A DNA stretch of 64,000 bases from Streptomyces lavendulae subsp. lavendulae (GCF_002803845.1 NZ_CP024985.1:868001-932000), one strand, 5' to 3'; positions 34,464-43,142 are shown, counted from the first letter of the stretch. The notes: generated by a model not told the origin, from the sequence alone. Made by a program: numbers and translations.

Positions 34464-35021
34464 CTACGGCCCGGGGGGACGCGCTCCCGTGAGGAAGGAG
34501 GTCAGGACGAGGCGGCCGATCTCGCGGCGGGCGAGGTGGCCGTCGCGCACTCCTTCGGCGGCGGCGTCGAGCAGGCCCCAGAGGGAGTACCAGATCCAGT
34601 ACGGCGGCAGGTCGACGCGCAGCCGTCCGAGCCGCTGGCCGAGGGCGAGGAAGGCGAGGGCCCGCCGGTCCTGGCGCTCGATCCCGGCGCGGAAGGCGGG
34701 GTCGGCGAGGACGGTGGCGTCGCGCGAGGTGAACTCGTACAGGTGGGCGGCGGGCAGCAGGGCGACGACCAGTTCCTCCAGCGCCGCGTCGAAGGACGCG
34801 GCGTCGGCGCTGTCCGGGTGCAGGCCGGCGGGGGCGAGGCAGCCGTCGACCACCTCGATCGACCGGGCGGCGACCGCCTTGATCAGCGCCTCGCGCGTGG
34901 CGTAGCGGCGGCTGAGCGTGGCGCGGCTGGTGCCGACGCCGGAGGCGATCTGCAGCATCGAGGCGCTGTGATCGCTCGCGAGGACGCGCGCCACGGCGTC
35001 GAGCAGTTCTTCGTCACGCAT
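34464..35021 (-). CDS. TetR-family transcriptional regulator
   Basis: 185 residues: a TetR-type HTH in the first about 50 residues (LLDAVARVLASDHSASMLQIASGVGTSRATLSRRYATREALIKAV), then a ligand-binding helical domain. GGAGG precedes ATG 35021 by nine bases. It is followed by the efflux MFS gene, so it likely represses its own operon until a drug is sensed. Two direct repeats of TCTCAGTCGAT stand 39-69 bp upstream. Confidence 0.92.
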   Translation of the reverse strand: MRDEELLDAVARVLASDHSASMLQIASGVGTSRATLSRRYATREALIKAVAARSIEVVDGCLAPAGLHPDSADAASFDAALEELVVALLPAAHLYEFTSRDATVLADPAFRAGIERQDRRALAFLALGQRLGRLRVDLPPYWIWYSLWGLLDAAAEGVRDGHLARREIGRLVLTSFLTGARPPGP

Positions 35022-35059
35022 GAATCTGATCCTCCTTCGCCTCGAACGATACATATTTG

Positions 35060-35090
35060 TCTCAGTCGATGCAAAAGATTCTCAGTCGAT
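35060..35090. promoter_or_regulatory. Direct repeats TCTCAGTCGAT, 20 bp apart
   Basis: Two identical 11-bp copies at 35060-35070 and 35080-35090, centred 20 bp (about two helical turns) apart, just upstream of the TetR gene and 42 bp from the rpmG promoter. They are a likely operator for the TetR protein, which would place two dimers on one face of the DNA. Confidence 0.65.
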
Positions 35091-35131
35091 AAGCGATCGC
35101 CTCCCACGCGCGCACCCATCAGGGCTCACTA

Positions 35132-35159
35132 TTGAAAATGGGAGCCATTCCCATATACT
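35132..35159 (+). promoter_or_regulatory. Promoter of rpmG with palindrome in the spacer
   Basis: A consensus-like -35 TTGAAA (35132-35137) and -10 TATACT (35154-35159) are 16 bp apart. The -10 ends six bases before the ATG, so transcription would start at or next to the start codon, giving a leaderless mRNA. A perfect palindrome ATGGGA/TCCCAT (35138-35154) fills the spacer and overlaps the first base of the -10. Confidence 0.8.
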
Positions 35160-35165
35160 GCTCGC

Positions 35166-35330
35166 ATGGCACGCAACGATGTACGCCCGATCGTCCGGCT
35201 CCGCTCCACCGCGGGCACCGGCCACACCTACGTCACCCGCAAGAACCGCCGCAACGACCCCGACCGGATGGTGCTGCGCAAGTTCGACCCCGTCCTGCGC
35301 CGACACGTCGACTTCCGCGAGGAACGCTGA
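35166..35330 (+). CDS. rpmG: 50S ribosomal protein L33, cysteine-free paralogue
   Basis: 54 residues, [17 protein letters not shown] to HVDFREER, full length for L33. Neither CxxC zinc pair of the C+ form is present, so this is the zinc-independent (C-) version that replaces the zinc-binding form when zinc is scarce. Such copies are usually Zur-controlled in actinobacteria; the palindrome in the promoter spacer is a candidate site. It is not clustered with other alternative ribosomal proteins here. Confidence 0.95.
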   Translation: MARNDVRPIVRLRSTAGTGHTYVTRKNRRNDPDRMVLRKFDPVLRRHVDFREER

Positions 35331-35423
35331 CCCCCGGCCCCGGCCCCTGCCCGTCGCCGACTGAGCCCGCAAGGGCTACGCCGTCCGGGTTTCGCCGGGG
35401 CCGCGCCGGGCAGAAGGCGTGTG

Positions 35424-35447
35424 CCGCCCCGCGCATTCGCGGGGCGG
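35424..35447. terminator. Hairpin terminator between rpmG and DUF6158-like gene
   Basis: 10-bp perfect stem (CCGCCCCGCG / CGCGGGGCGG) with a CATT loop, 94 bp after the rpmG stop and 15 bp before the convergent small gene. Confidence 0.75.
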
Positions 35448-35461
35448 ACCAGGTTCCGGCG

Positions 35462-35710
35462 TCAGTCCTCGGCCCCGGTACGGGCACGGGCTCCCGTACG
35501 GGTACGGCCGGCGGCGGTGGCGCGCCGCGGGTGGCGGCGGAGGTACTCCTCCTCCAGCTCCTTGAGCCGCTGGGTGTGCGTGGCCAGCGCGTCGTCCGAC
35601 CCGTGCAGCAGGGTCTCGTGGCGCGTGCGGTGGATGGTCTCCAGCTCCTTGAGCAACCGGCCGTCCTCCAGCTCGCCCGCCGCCGTTCCACGGGCCGTGT
35701 GCTCCGCCAT
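35462..35710 (-). CDS. Small helical protein, DUF6158-like
   Basis: 82 residues: MAEHTARGTAAGELEDGRLLKELETIHRTRHETLLHGSDDALATHTQRLKELEEEYLRRHP with a basic tail. The two-helix pattern with LLKELE..HRTRHETLLHGSDDAL and ELEEEYLRRHP matches small Streptomyces proteins I recall as DUF6158. Function unknown. Start ATG 35710; the upstream in-frame extension has no homology. Confidence 0.72.
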   Translation of the reverse strand: MAEHTARGTAAGELEDGRLLKELETIHRTRHETLLHGSDDALATHTQRLKELEEEYLRRHPRRATAAGRTRTGARARTGAED

Positions 35711-35762
35711 GGCAACCGCCTTCCACGTCGCCCCCACGTTCCACGGTAAGGGGACCGCGCCG

Positions 35763-36809
35763 TCACGGCGGCCCGGGAGCGGGCGTGCGCAGGGCGCAGC
35801 GGACCGACCAGACCACCGAGACCAGCGGGACGGCCACCACCGCGCCGACCACGCCGGCCGCGATGGCACCCGCGACCACCGACACCGCCACCACCAGCGG
35901 GTGCAGCCGTACCGCCCAGCTCATCACCAGCGGGTGCAGCAGGTGCCCCTCGATCTGGCCGATGACCACGATCAGGGCGACCACGACGCCCGCGATCAGC
36001 GGCCCCTTCGCCGCCAGGGCCACCACCGCGGCCACCGCGAGGGCGACCGGCGACCCGATGAGCGGCACGAAGGCGGCGACGAACTCCAGCAGGGCCAGCG
36101 GGACGGCCAGCGGGACGCCGAGGAAGAAGAGGGCGACCCCGACCAGGACGGCGTTCGTCGCCGCGACGAGCACGATCCCGTGGGTGTAGCCGTTGAAGGT
36201 CCGCCAGGCCGCACGCCCGCCGATGGCCACCCGCCTGCGCACCCAGTCCGGGAACTGCTCGCAGAACCAGACCCACTGGCGGTCGCCGCCGTACAGGAAG
36301 AACACCGAGGAGAACACCGCGAGCGCCAGCGTGGTGAACACCTGCACGAGCTGCCCGGCCCCGGTGACGGCCGTGTTCAGCAGCGTCGCGCGGTGGCTGG
36401 AGACGTAGTCCCCGAACTTCGACTGCAGGGCGGACAGGGCGTGCGGGTCCAGCCGGAAGGGGGGTCTCGCCAGCCACCGTTCGATGCTGCCCAGGCCGTC
36501 GCGGAACTCCCTGACCAGGGTCCCGCTCTCCCCCGCCACCGCCTCGCCGACCAGGGCGAGCACGCCCAGCAGCAGCACGGCGCTGCCGACCAGGCTCACG
36601 GCGACGGCGACGGAGCGGGGCATCCAGCGGGCCAGGATCCGGGCGGGCGGGCCCAGCAGGGCCGTGATGACCAGGCCGAGGAAGAGGGCCACGGTGATCT
36701 CGTGGAACCGGCCCAGGACGACGAAGACCGCGTACACGGCGGCGCCCACGACCAGCAGGCGCCACGCGTAGGACGCGGCCGTGCGCAGGAACGGGGACAC
36801 CGGCGGCAT
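35763..36809 (-). CDS. AI-2E/PerM family membrane protein
   Basis: 348 residues with about eight transmembrane helices in the AI-2E family arrangement: an N-terminal pair, a large extracytoplasmic loop, then a C-terminal bundle ending PLVVAVSVVAGAIAAGVVGAVVAVPLVSVV, the most conserved family segment. VPLIGSPVALAV is also typical. Members export quorum-sensing molecules or serve as Na+/H+ antiporters; the substrate here is unknown. The ATG at 36809 has no obvious ribosome site, so the start is uncertain by some tens of codons. Confidence 0.85.
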   Translation of the reverse strand: MPPVSPFLRTAASYAWRLLVVGAAVYAVFVVLGRFHEITVALFLGLVITALLGPPARILARWMPRSVAVAVSLVGSAVLLLGVLALVGEAVAGESGTLVREFRDGLGSIERWLARPPFRLDPHALSALQSKFGDYVSSHRATLLNTAVTGAGQLVQVFTTLALAVFSSVFFLYGGDRQWVWFCEQFPDWVRRRVAIGGRAAWRTFNGYTHGIVLVAATNAVLVGVALFFLGVPLAVPLALLEFVAAFVPLIGSPVALAVAAVVALAAKGPLIAGVVVALIVVIGQIEGHLLHPLVMSWAVRLHPLVVAVSVVAGAIAAGVVGAVVAVPLVSVVWSVRCALRTPAPGPP

Positions 36810-36922
36810 GCACCATGGGTGCCACGGCGGGAGGCCGATGCCACGCGCGGAGCCGCGTATTCGCCCGTCCGGGGAGAAAATGCGTTGCCGTGACGGGTGG
36901 GGGCCGCGCACGATGGCCCGTC

Positions 36923-38236
36923 GTGAGCAGCTCCCGTTTGTCCTCCGTACTGCCCGATCTGTCCCCTTGGCGCTCCAGCCGTGACTTCCGGCTGCTCTTC
37001 TTCCAGGGGACGGTCACCTTCTTCGGCTCGTTCATGGCGATGATCGCCCTGCCCCTCCAGATCAAGCACCTGACGGATTCGCCGCTGGCGGTCGGGGCCA
37101 TGGGCGCGGTGGAGCTGGTCCCGCTGCTGGTCTGCGGGCTCTACGGGGGCGCCCTCGCCGACGCCGTCGACCGGCGGCGGCTGATCCTGCTGACCGAGGC
37201 CGGGCTCGGGGTCCTCGCGCTGGTGCTGCTGGTGAACGCGCTGCTGCCGCATCCGCTGCTGTGGCCGCTGTACGTGGTCGCGGCCGGGGTGTCCGCGCTG
37301 ACCGGGCTGCAACGGCCCGCGCTGGACTCGCTGATGGCGCGGATCGTGCCGCACGACCAGCTGAGCGCCGCGGCCGCGCTCAACGGGCTGCGCTACCAGT
37401 TCGGGGCGCTCGCCGGCCCGGCGCTGGCCGGCGTGGTCGTCGCGTACGCCGGGTACGCCCCCGCGTACTGCGTCACCGTCGCGGGGTTCCTCGTCTCGGT
37501 GCTCCTGTGCACGCGGCTCAGCCCGGCGCCCCCGGTCGGCGGCGCGGCGCGCCCCTCGCTGCGGGGGATCGCCGAGGGGGCGCGGTACGCGTGGAGCCGG
37601 CCCGTGCTGCTGGGCACGTACGCCGTCGACCTGGCGGCGATGTTCTTCGCCTTCCCGAACGCCATCCTGCCCTTCCTCGCCGACGAACTCGACGCGGTGT
37701 GGGCGCTCGGCCTGATGTACGCGGCGGGCGCGGTGGGGTCCCTGGTGCTGGGGCTGACCAGCGGCTGGGTGTCGCGGGTCCGGCGGCACGGGCTGCTGGT
37801 GGTCTGCGGGGCGGCCGTATGGGGTCTGGCGATCGCGGCGGCGGGCTGGTCCTCCGGGATCTGGGTCGTCCTGCTGTGCCTCGCGGTGGCCGGCGCGGGC
37901 GACATGCTGAGCGGTCTGGGACGGGCCACGATCTGGAACCAGACGATCCCGGAGGGGCTGCGCGGGCGGCTGGCGGGCATCGAGGTGCTCTCGTACAGCT
38001 GCGGTCCGCAGCTCGGCCAGGTCCGGGCGGGCACCATGGCCGGATGGACCGGTACCCGTCCGGCGTTCTGGAGCGGCGGACTCGCGTGCGTGGCCTCGGT
38101 GGCACTGCTGGCCGCGCTGCTGCCGAAGCTGATCTCCTACGACGCCGACACCGACGAGGACGCGGCCCTGCGCCGCGCCGCCCGGGAGGCGGAGCAGGCG
38201 GGCCCGCCGCCGCGCGAGGAGGCCGCAACGGCCTGA
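36923..38236 (+). CDS. MFS transporter, EntS-like exporter family
   Basis: 437 residues with about 12 helices. It begins DLSPWRSSRDFRLLFFQGTVTFFGSFMAMIALPLQI, the pattern of the EntS/MFS_3 group, and has motif A as YGGALADAVDRRRLI. It ends in a charged tail after PKLISYDADTDEDAALRRAAR. EntS proteins export siderophores, but the group also includes macrolide pumps; linking it to the siderophore genes 15 kb away is speculative. GTG at 36923 is preferred because homology starts there. Confidence 0.85.
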   Translation: MSSSRLSSVLPDLSPWRSSRDFRLLFFQGTVTFFGSFMAMIALPLQIKHLTDSPLAVGAMGAVELVPLLVCGLYGGALADAVDRRRLILLTEAGLGVLALVLLVNALLPHPLLWPLYVVAAGVSALTGLQRPALDSLMARIVPHDQLSAAAALNGLRYQFGALAGPALAGVVVAYAGYAPAYCVTVAGFLVSVLLCTRLSPAPPVGGAARPSLRGIAEGARYAWSRPVLLGTYAVDLAAMFFAFPNAILPFLADELDAVWALGLMYAAGAVGSLVLGLTSGWVSRVRRHGLLVVCGAAVWGLAIAAAGWSSGIWVVLLCLAVAGAGDMLSGLGRATIWNQTIPEGLRGRLAGIEVLSYSCGPQLGQVRAGTMAGWTGTRPAFWSGGLACVASVALLAALLPKLISYDADTDEDAALRRAAREAEQAGPPPREEAATA

Positions 38237-38303
38237 CGGACCGTGGGGCCCGAACGGCGGTCCCCGCGGTGCGCGGCCCGGCCGGGGCCGGGAGGGTGAC
38301 GGC

Positions 38304-39041
38304 ATGGGCGCATGGTGGTACCGCAACATCCTGGAGCCGGGCAAACTTCCGCTGCTCCTCGCGCTGTCCGCGTTCGTGGTCACCTTCGCCGTCACCCGGG
38401 TCATCACCCGGATGATCCGGGCCGGGAAGGGCCCGTTCCGCAACGTCACACCGGGCGGGCTGCACGTCCACCACGCCGTGCCCGGGGTCGTGCTGATGAC
38501 CGTGGGCGGGTTCACGGCGATCGCGGGAGGCCGGACGGGGTGGGGCTCCTGCATCGCGGCCGTGCTGTTCGGCATGGGCACCGGCCTCGTACTGGACGAG
38601 TTCGCGCTGATCCTGCACCTGAGCGACGTCTACTGGAGCAAGGAGGGCACCATCAGCATCGAGGTGGTCATCATGACCTCGGCGCTCGCGGCCCTGCTGC
38701 TGTGCGGGTTCCTGCCGCTCGGTGTGGACGGGCTGACCCCGGACGAGGAGCACGACCGGCTGACCGCGGTGGGGACGGTGGTGGTCAACCTGCTGCTGGC
38801 CGTCGTCGCCCTCTTCAAGGGGAAGCCGCGGATGGCCGTGCTCGGGGCGATCGTCCCGCTCATCGCGCTCGTCGCCGCGCTGCGGCTGGCCCGGCCGGTC
38901 TCCCCGTGGGCGCGCCGCTTCTACCGGGGGCGGCCGAGGGCGCGGGCGCGGGCCCTCAAGCGGGCCTACCACCACGACCTGCGCTGGAGCGGTCTGCGGC
39001 GCCGGGTCGACTACCTGATCGGCGGCGCGCCCAGCCGGTAG
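38304..39041 (+). CDS. Integral membrane protein of unknown function
   Basis: 245 residues with about six transmembrane helices. Recurrent conserved-looking segments are TPGGLHVHHAVPGVVLM, LDEFALILHLSDVYWSKEG and an Arg-rich C-terminal tail. Adjacent His, Asp and Glu in or near membrane helices would suit metal binding or a hydrolase, but no family is recognised. Start ATG 38304 behind GGGAGGGTGACGGC. Confidence 0.75.
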   Translation: MGAWWYRNILEPGKLPLLLALSAFVVTFAVTRVITRMIRAGKGPFRNVTPGGLHVHHAVPGVVLMTVGGFTAIAGGRTGWGSCIAAVLFGMGTGLVLDEFALILHLSDVYWSKEGTISIEVVIMTSALAALLLCGFLPLGVDGLTPDEEHDRLTAVGTVVVNLLLAVVALFKGKPRMAVLGAIVPLIALVAALRLARPVSPWARRFYRGRPRARARALKRAYHHDLRWSGLRRRVDYLIGGAPSR

Positions 39042-39050
39042 GGGCGGCCG

Positions 39051-39082
39051 CGGCTCCCCGGACGGCGCCGCCCGGGGAGCCG
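39051..39082. terminator. Convergent terminator hairpin
   Basis: 11-bp stem (CGGCTCCCCGG / CCGGGGAGCCG), 10-base loop, between the membrane protein gene end (39041) and the small hypothetical gene end (39091). Confidence 0.75.
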
Positions 39083-39090
39083 GGGGCCGC

Positions 39091-39441
39091 TCAGGCCTCG
39101 GCGGGCACGGCCGGGGCGGCTTCGAGCTGCCAGGCGTGGCGCTTGAACTCGCGGCGGAAGTCGGCGTGGTCCTCCCACTGACGGGCGATTCCGCGCAGCA
39201 CGTCCCAGTGGTGTTCCACCGACTGGTCGATGACGTTGCGCATCCGCTGGTCGGCGCTCTCCCGCTGCTCGAAGAGCCCCTTCACCGCCGACGCCTCCAG
39301 CACGCTGTTGCGCAGCGCGCGCAGGGCCCGGGAGGTGTCGTCCATCGCGAAACCGCGCTCACTTCCGGTCTCCGCCTCGAACAGCGGGGTCAGCCGCGCC
39401 TCGATGAACGCGGTGATCCGCTCGAAGTGCTGCACGTCCAT
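39091..39441 (-). CDS. Small helical hypothetical protein
   Basis: 116 residues: MDVQHFERITAFIEARLTPLF, SRALRALRNSVLEASAVKGLFEQRE and HHWDVLRGIARQWEDHADFRREFKRHAW. It appears all-helical and soluble, with no catalytic motif. GGGAAAGGGAG lies upstream of ATG 39441. No family recognised; codon bias supports a real gene. Confidence 0.7.
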   Translation of the reverse strand: MDVQHFERITAFIEARLTPLFEAETGSERGFAMDDTSRALRALRNSVLEASAVKGLFEQRESADQRMRNVIDQSVEHHWDVLRGIARQWEDHADFRREFKRHAWQLEAAPAVPAEA

Positions 39442-39590
39442 CAGGGGTCTCCCTTTCCCGCCGTGCGCGCGCCCGGGGCGCGGCACGGCCCTTCGAAACT
39501 GCTCGGGGCCGAGCTCCGTTGCAGGATACGAGGTCCGCACGACCGGCCTGCCACAGGTCCGCTTCCGGCGGAAAGGGACATACTGCTGCC

Positions 39591-40670
39591 GTGAACGACA
39601 CGGTCGGTGCGGGACGGCACCGCGGGCGCCCACGGCGGCGCCGGTTGATCGGGGCGGTGCTGGCGGTGGCCGTCGCGGGGGTCCTGGTGACGGGTGCGCT
39701 CATCCGGGACGACGCGTTCTCGGACACGGGCGACACCGTACGGCTCGACGAGGGCGGGGGGCGGGCGCGGGGCGCGCCCGTGGACGCCCTGACCCAACTG
39801 CCCACGGGCCCGGCGCCGGAGCTGAGGATCGCCGCGACGATCCCGGAGGACGGCAGCAAGGTGCTGGTGACCACCCTCGCGGGGAAGAAGTCGGGGTTCA
39901 CGGGCAAGGTCTGGCTGTGGCTGCCGCCCCAGTACAAGGAGGCGCGGTACGCGCACAGCGGCTTCCCGGTGATGATCGCGCTGCCGGGCGGGCCGGGATT
40001 CCCCGTCAACTACTGGATGGACCGCAACCTCAAGCTGGAGGCGAGCATCTCCGCCTGGTCCAAGGACGGCAGCAGCCTGCCGTTCATCCTGGCCATGCCG
40101 GTGCTCAACCCCCGGACGGACGGGAAGGAAGGCCTCTACTGGGACGGGAGCGACATCCCGGGGCAGCCGAAGATGGGAACCTGGCTGACCGAGGACGTGC
40201 CCGATCTGGTGCGGTCGGCCTTCCGGACCATCAAGTCCCGGGACGGATGGGCCTTCATGGGGAGCTCGACCGGTGGTTTCGCGGGGCTCAAGGCGGTGCT
40301 GCAGAAGCCCGACCGGTTCAAGGCCGTCATCGCCGGGGGGCCCGACATCCTGCCCGACTCCCGCCTGTGGCGCGGGTACCCCCGGGAGAAGCTGGAGAAC
40401 AGTCCGCCTGAGCTGGCCCGGCGGCTCATCGACCGCAACGGGCCCGAGGTCTACCTCGCCTTCCAGGTCGGCACGAAGGGCAGCGACGTGCGCTGCCGGC
40501 CGCAGGTCGAGAACTTCATCCGGCGGTACGGGACGGGACCCGTGAAGACGAGGTTCCACGTCGACGAGGGCGGCGGGCACAACGCGCGCACGTACGTCCC
40601 CGGCATGCACGACGGGGAGCTGATCCAGTGGGTCAGCGCGCACATGCGCGGTCCGGTCCCCGGCGGCTGA
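39591..40670 (+). CDS. Membrane-anchored or secreted esterase, antigen-85/EstD-like
   Basis: 359 residues. One N-terminal membrane/signal helix (RRRLIGAVLAVAVAGVLVTGAL, about 18-39) follows an Arg-rich start. An alpha/beta-hydrolase domain of the putative esterase family comes next, with the nucleophile elbow FMGSSTGGFAGL (Ser in GSSTG), a PVMIALPGGPG oxyanion strand and the likely His in GGGHNARTYV. Related to mycolyl-transferase/esterase D proteins. GTG start at 39591. Confidence 0.83.
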   Translation: MNDTVGAGRHRGRPRRRRLIGAVLAVAVAGVLVTGALIRDDAFSDTGDTVRLDEGGGRARGAPVDALTQLPTGPAPELRIAATIPEDGSKVLVTTLAGKKSGFTGKVWLWLPPQYKEARYAHSGFPVMIALPGGPGFPVNYWMDRNLKLEASISAWSKDGSSLPFILAMPVLNPRTDGKEGLYWDGSDIPGQPKMGTWLTEDVPDLVRSAFRTIKSRDGWAFMGSSTGGFAGLKAVLQKPDRFKAVIAGGPDILPDSRLWRGYPREKLENSPPELARRLIDRNGPEVYLAFQVGTKGSDVRCRPQVENFIRRYGTGPVKTRFHVDEGGGHNARTYVPGMHDGELIQWVSAHMRGPVPGG

Positions 40671-40726
40671 CCCGCGGCGGGGGAATCCCCTGGCCGCGGG
40701 GGTCCGGTCCGGGGTTCAATGCGGCC

Positions 40727-40939
40727 ATGGAGAACCCGCTCGCCCCGGTCTGGGAGACGCTGCCCGAGGACGTACGCGCTCACGTGGACGGCCTGTTGCT
40801 GCTGGACCGCCGCATCATGGCGGTGAAGGCCGTCCGCGACGCCTCCCCGGAGCCCGCGCCGGGCATCCGGGCGTGCGTCGACATGCTGGAGGAGCGCCGC
40901 GCGGTGCTCATCGCCCGGGGTACGGCGCCGGCGGGGTGA
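40727..40939 (+). CDS. Small hypothetical protein
   Basis: 70 residues: MENPLAPVWETLPEDVRAHVDGLLLLDRRIMAVKAVRDASPEPAPG then CVDMLEERRAVLIARG. Two helices with an acidic/hydrophobic face. The 3' end overlaps the convergent gene at 40908 by 32 bp. No family recognised. Confidence 0.65.
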   Translation: MENPLAPVWETLPEDVRAHVDGLLLLDRRIMAVKAVRDASPEPAPGIRACVDMLEERRAVLIARGTAPAG

Positions 40940-41174
40940 CGGCCAGGACCGGCGGGGCCGGGGAGGCGTGGCGGTGGCCGCAGGGCTCGAAGACCAGGAG
41001 CACCGGCTCGCCGGGGCGTTGGCGCCAGGAGATCCGTTCCGGTACCCCGGTGCACACCGGGCAGGAGGGCAGCGGGCCCGGCCGCCCCGCCCCGAACTCG
41101 GGCGCGAGCACGCGCGTCGGCGGCGGCACGGTCTGCGGATCACGCACGGCGGCTCCCTGGTCGGGCGGTGTCAC
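40908..41174 (-). CDS. Small protein with cysteine/histidine cluster
   Basis: 88 residues from GTG 41174; longer starts (to 41282) are possible. It contains CPVCTGVPERISWRQ, then VFEPCGHRH, a possible zinc site of C-x-x-C ... C-x-H type, in Pro-rich surroundings. No function known. The tail-to-tail overlap with the 70-aa gene is real in sequence. It lies 116 bp upstream of the response regulator's 3' end on the same strand. Confidence 0.55.
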   Translation of the reverse strand: MTPPDQGAAVRDPQTVPPPTRVLAPEFGAGRPGPLPSCPVCTGVPERISWRQRPGEPVLLVFEPCGHRHASPAPPVLAVTPPAPYPGR

Positions 41175-41289
41175 TCCCCGCACTGTGCCATGACCGGAGT
41201 CCGCCGCGCACGGGCGAATCCTCCAGTGTTCCGGCTGGTCAGGGGGAGGTCCACCGGTCCGCACCGGGTGCTCTGCGGACACTTGGTGA

Positions 41290-41961
41290 TCAAGCGGGCT
41301 TCCGTTCGGCCTCGACCAGTCCGGATTCGTAGGCGGCGATGACCGCCTGGGCCCGGTCGCGGACGCCGAGCTTGCCGAAGACGCCGGTGATGTGGTTCTT
41401 GACCGTGGAGACGCTGATGTCCAGCTCCGCGGCGATCTCGGCGTTGTCGAAGCCGCCGGCCAGCAGCCGCCAGATCTCCAGCTCGCGCGGGGTCATTCCG
41501 GTGGGCGACGCGGGCACGGCGGGCCGGGGTTCGCGCGGGGCGGCCCGTACGTAGGTGGAGATCAGCCGGGTCAGCAGGCGGGGCGCGACGGCGGCCTCTC
41601 CGGCGTGGACCGTGCGGACGGCCGCGATCAGTTCCTCGGGGGAGACGTCCTTGGGCAGGAAGCCGTAGGCGCCCGCGCGCAGGGCGGCGACCACGTACTC
41701 GTCCATGTCGAAGGTGCTCAGGGCCAGCACCCGGGACCCGGGCCGGGTGCGGGCCAGTTCGGCGGTGGCCCGGACCCCGTCGAGGACGGGCATCCGGATG
41801 TCCATGACCACCACGTCGGGGCTGAGCCGGCCGGCCAGTTCCACGGCCTCCGCCCCGTCGCCGGCCTCGCCGACCACCTCGACGTCCGGGTGGGGGGCGA
41901 GGATCAGGGCCAGGCCGCGCCGGACCAGTGGCTGGTCGTCGGCTATGAGCACGCGGATCAT
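41290..41961 (-). CDS. NarL/FixJ-type response regulator
   Basis: 223 residues. Receiver domain 1-120 with phosphorylatable Asp54 (VVMDIRMP), acid pocket DD at 8-9, and the conserved Lys in FLPKDV. A LuxR-type HTH at about 150-215 (TPRELEIWRLLAGGFDNAEIAAELDISVSTVKNHITGVFGKL) binds DNA. It overlaps the kinase gene by 4 bp (ATGA). The MMPL gene divergent from the kinase is the probable target. Confidence 0.95.
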   Translation of the reverse strand: MIRVLIADDQPLVRRGLALILAPHPDVEVVGEAGDGAEAVELAGRLSPDVVVMDIRMPVLDGVRATAELARTRPGSRVLALSTFDMDEYVVAALRAGAYGFLPKDVSPEELIAAVRTVHAGEAAVAPRLLTRLISTYVRAAPREPRPAVPASPTGMTPRELEIWRLLAGGFDNAEIAAELDISVSTVKNHITGVFGKLGVRDRAQAVIAAYESGLVEAERKPA

Positions 41962-43142
41962 CGGCGGGCTTCCTCTCCCTCGGGGGCGCCGGCGCCCGGT
42001 GCCACCGGGAGGCGGGCCGCGACCCGGAACCCGCCCGCGTCCTGCGGGGCGGCCTCCAGGGTGCCGCCCTGCAGGGCGACGCGTTCACGCATTCCGATCA
42101 GACCGTACCCGCCGCGGCCGGGCGGCCGTACGGGGGCCGCTCCGGTTCCGGATCCGCCGCCCGGCCCGTCGTCGCTCACCTCCACCGTCACCTCGTCCGG
42201 GCGGTACGTCAGCCGGACGCGGGCCCGGGTGTCCCCGGCGTGCTTGCGGGCGTTGGTCAGGGCCTCCTGCACCACCCGGAACACCGTCAGGCCGACGGTG
42301 GGCGGGAGCGGGCGGACCGGGCCCCGTACGGTGAACTCCGTCTCCATCCCGGCGAGCCGGGACTCGGTGACGATCCGGTCCAGGTCCCCGGCCCCGGGCT
42401 GGGGTGCGGGCGGGGCCGTCTCCGGCTCCTCCCCGGCCCGCAGCACGTCCAGCAGCTGCCGCATCTCCGAGAGCGCCAGCCGGCCGGAGCCCTCCAGGGT
42501 CACCAGGGCCTCGCGGGCCGCTTCCGGATCGTGCGCCAGATTGGCCCGGGCCCCGCCCGCCATCAGCTGCATGGTGGTGATGTGGTGGGCCACGATGTCG
42601 TGCAGCTCCCGGGCGATCCTGCGGCGTTCCTCGGCCACCGCGCGGTCGGCGAGCAGGATCCGGTTGGCCTCGGTCTCGCGCTGCCAGCGCTTGGCCAGGA
42701 GGCCGGTGACGACGACGAGGACGGTGGCCGCCACGTTGGCGAGTACGCCGTAGCCGGACTCGAACGGCAGGCCGCCCTGGCCCAGGCAGCTCAACGGCGC
42801 CGTCAGGAGGGCGGCCACGGCCACCACCGCGGGGCCGCGGGCCACCGCGACCGAGTACAGGGCGACGGACGGGGCGAGACCGAAGTGCGGGGACACCGAG
42901 GTGACCAGGTTCACCACCACGCCCAGGACCAGCACCACCGCCAGCGTCGCCACCGGGTGGCGGCGCCTGGCGACCAGGGACAGTCCCGCGGCCACCACCA
43001 GGGCCCCCGTGGTGACCCCCAGCGGGGCATCCTCGAACTGGGTGTCGAAGGCGAAGCCGGTGAGGTCCACGGCCGTGGCGCCGACGGCCACCAGTGCGTC
43101 GTTGCGCGTCCACGTCAGCCGGTCGGCGCGCGTCGTGCTCAT
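41958..43142 (-). CDS. NarL-type sensor histidine kinase (HisKA_3)
   Basis: 394 residues. About six N-terminal membrane helices (residues 15-150), the phosphoacceptor His181 in ARELHDIVAHHI, and an HATPase with N box VVQEALTNARKHA and G2 box GYGLIGMRERV. There is no extracytoplasmic sensor domain of size, so the signal is probably within or at the membrane. Start ATG 43142 (GGGGGAGG upstream). It is divergent from the MMPL exporter gene across 256 bp with an 11-bp dyad. Confidence 0.94.
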   Translation of the reverse strand: MSTTRADRLTWTRNDALVAVGATAVDLTGFAFDTQFEDAPLGVTTGALVVAAGLSLVARRRHPVATLAVVLVLGVVVNLVTSVSPHFGLAPSVALYSVAVARGPAVVAVAALLTAPLSCLGQGGLPFESGYGVLANVAATVLVVVTGLLAKRWQRETEANRILLADRAVAEERRRIARELHDIVAHHITTMQLMAGGARANLAHDPEAAREALVTLEGSGRLALSEMRQLLDVLRAGEEPETAPPAPQPGAGDLDRIVTESRLAGMETEFTVRGPVRPLPPTVGLTVFRVVQEALTNARKHAGDTRARVRLTYRPDEVTVEVSDDGPGGGSGTGAAPVRPPGRGGYGLIGMRERVALQGGTLEAAPQDAGGFRVAARLPVAPGAGAPEGEEARR

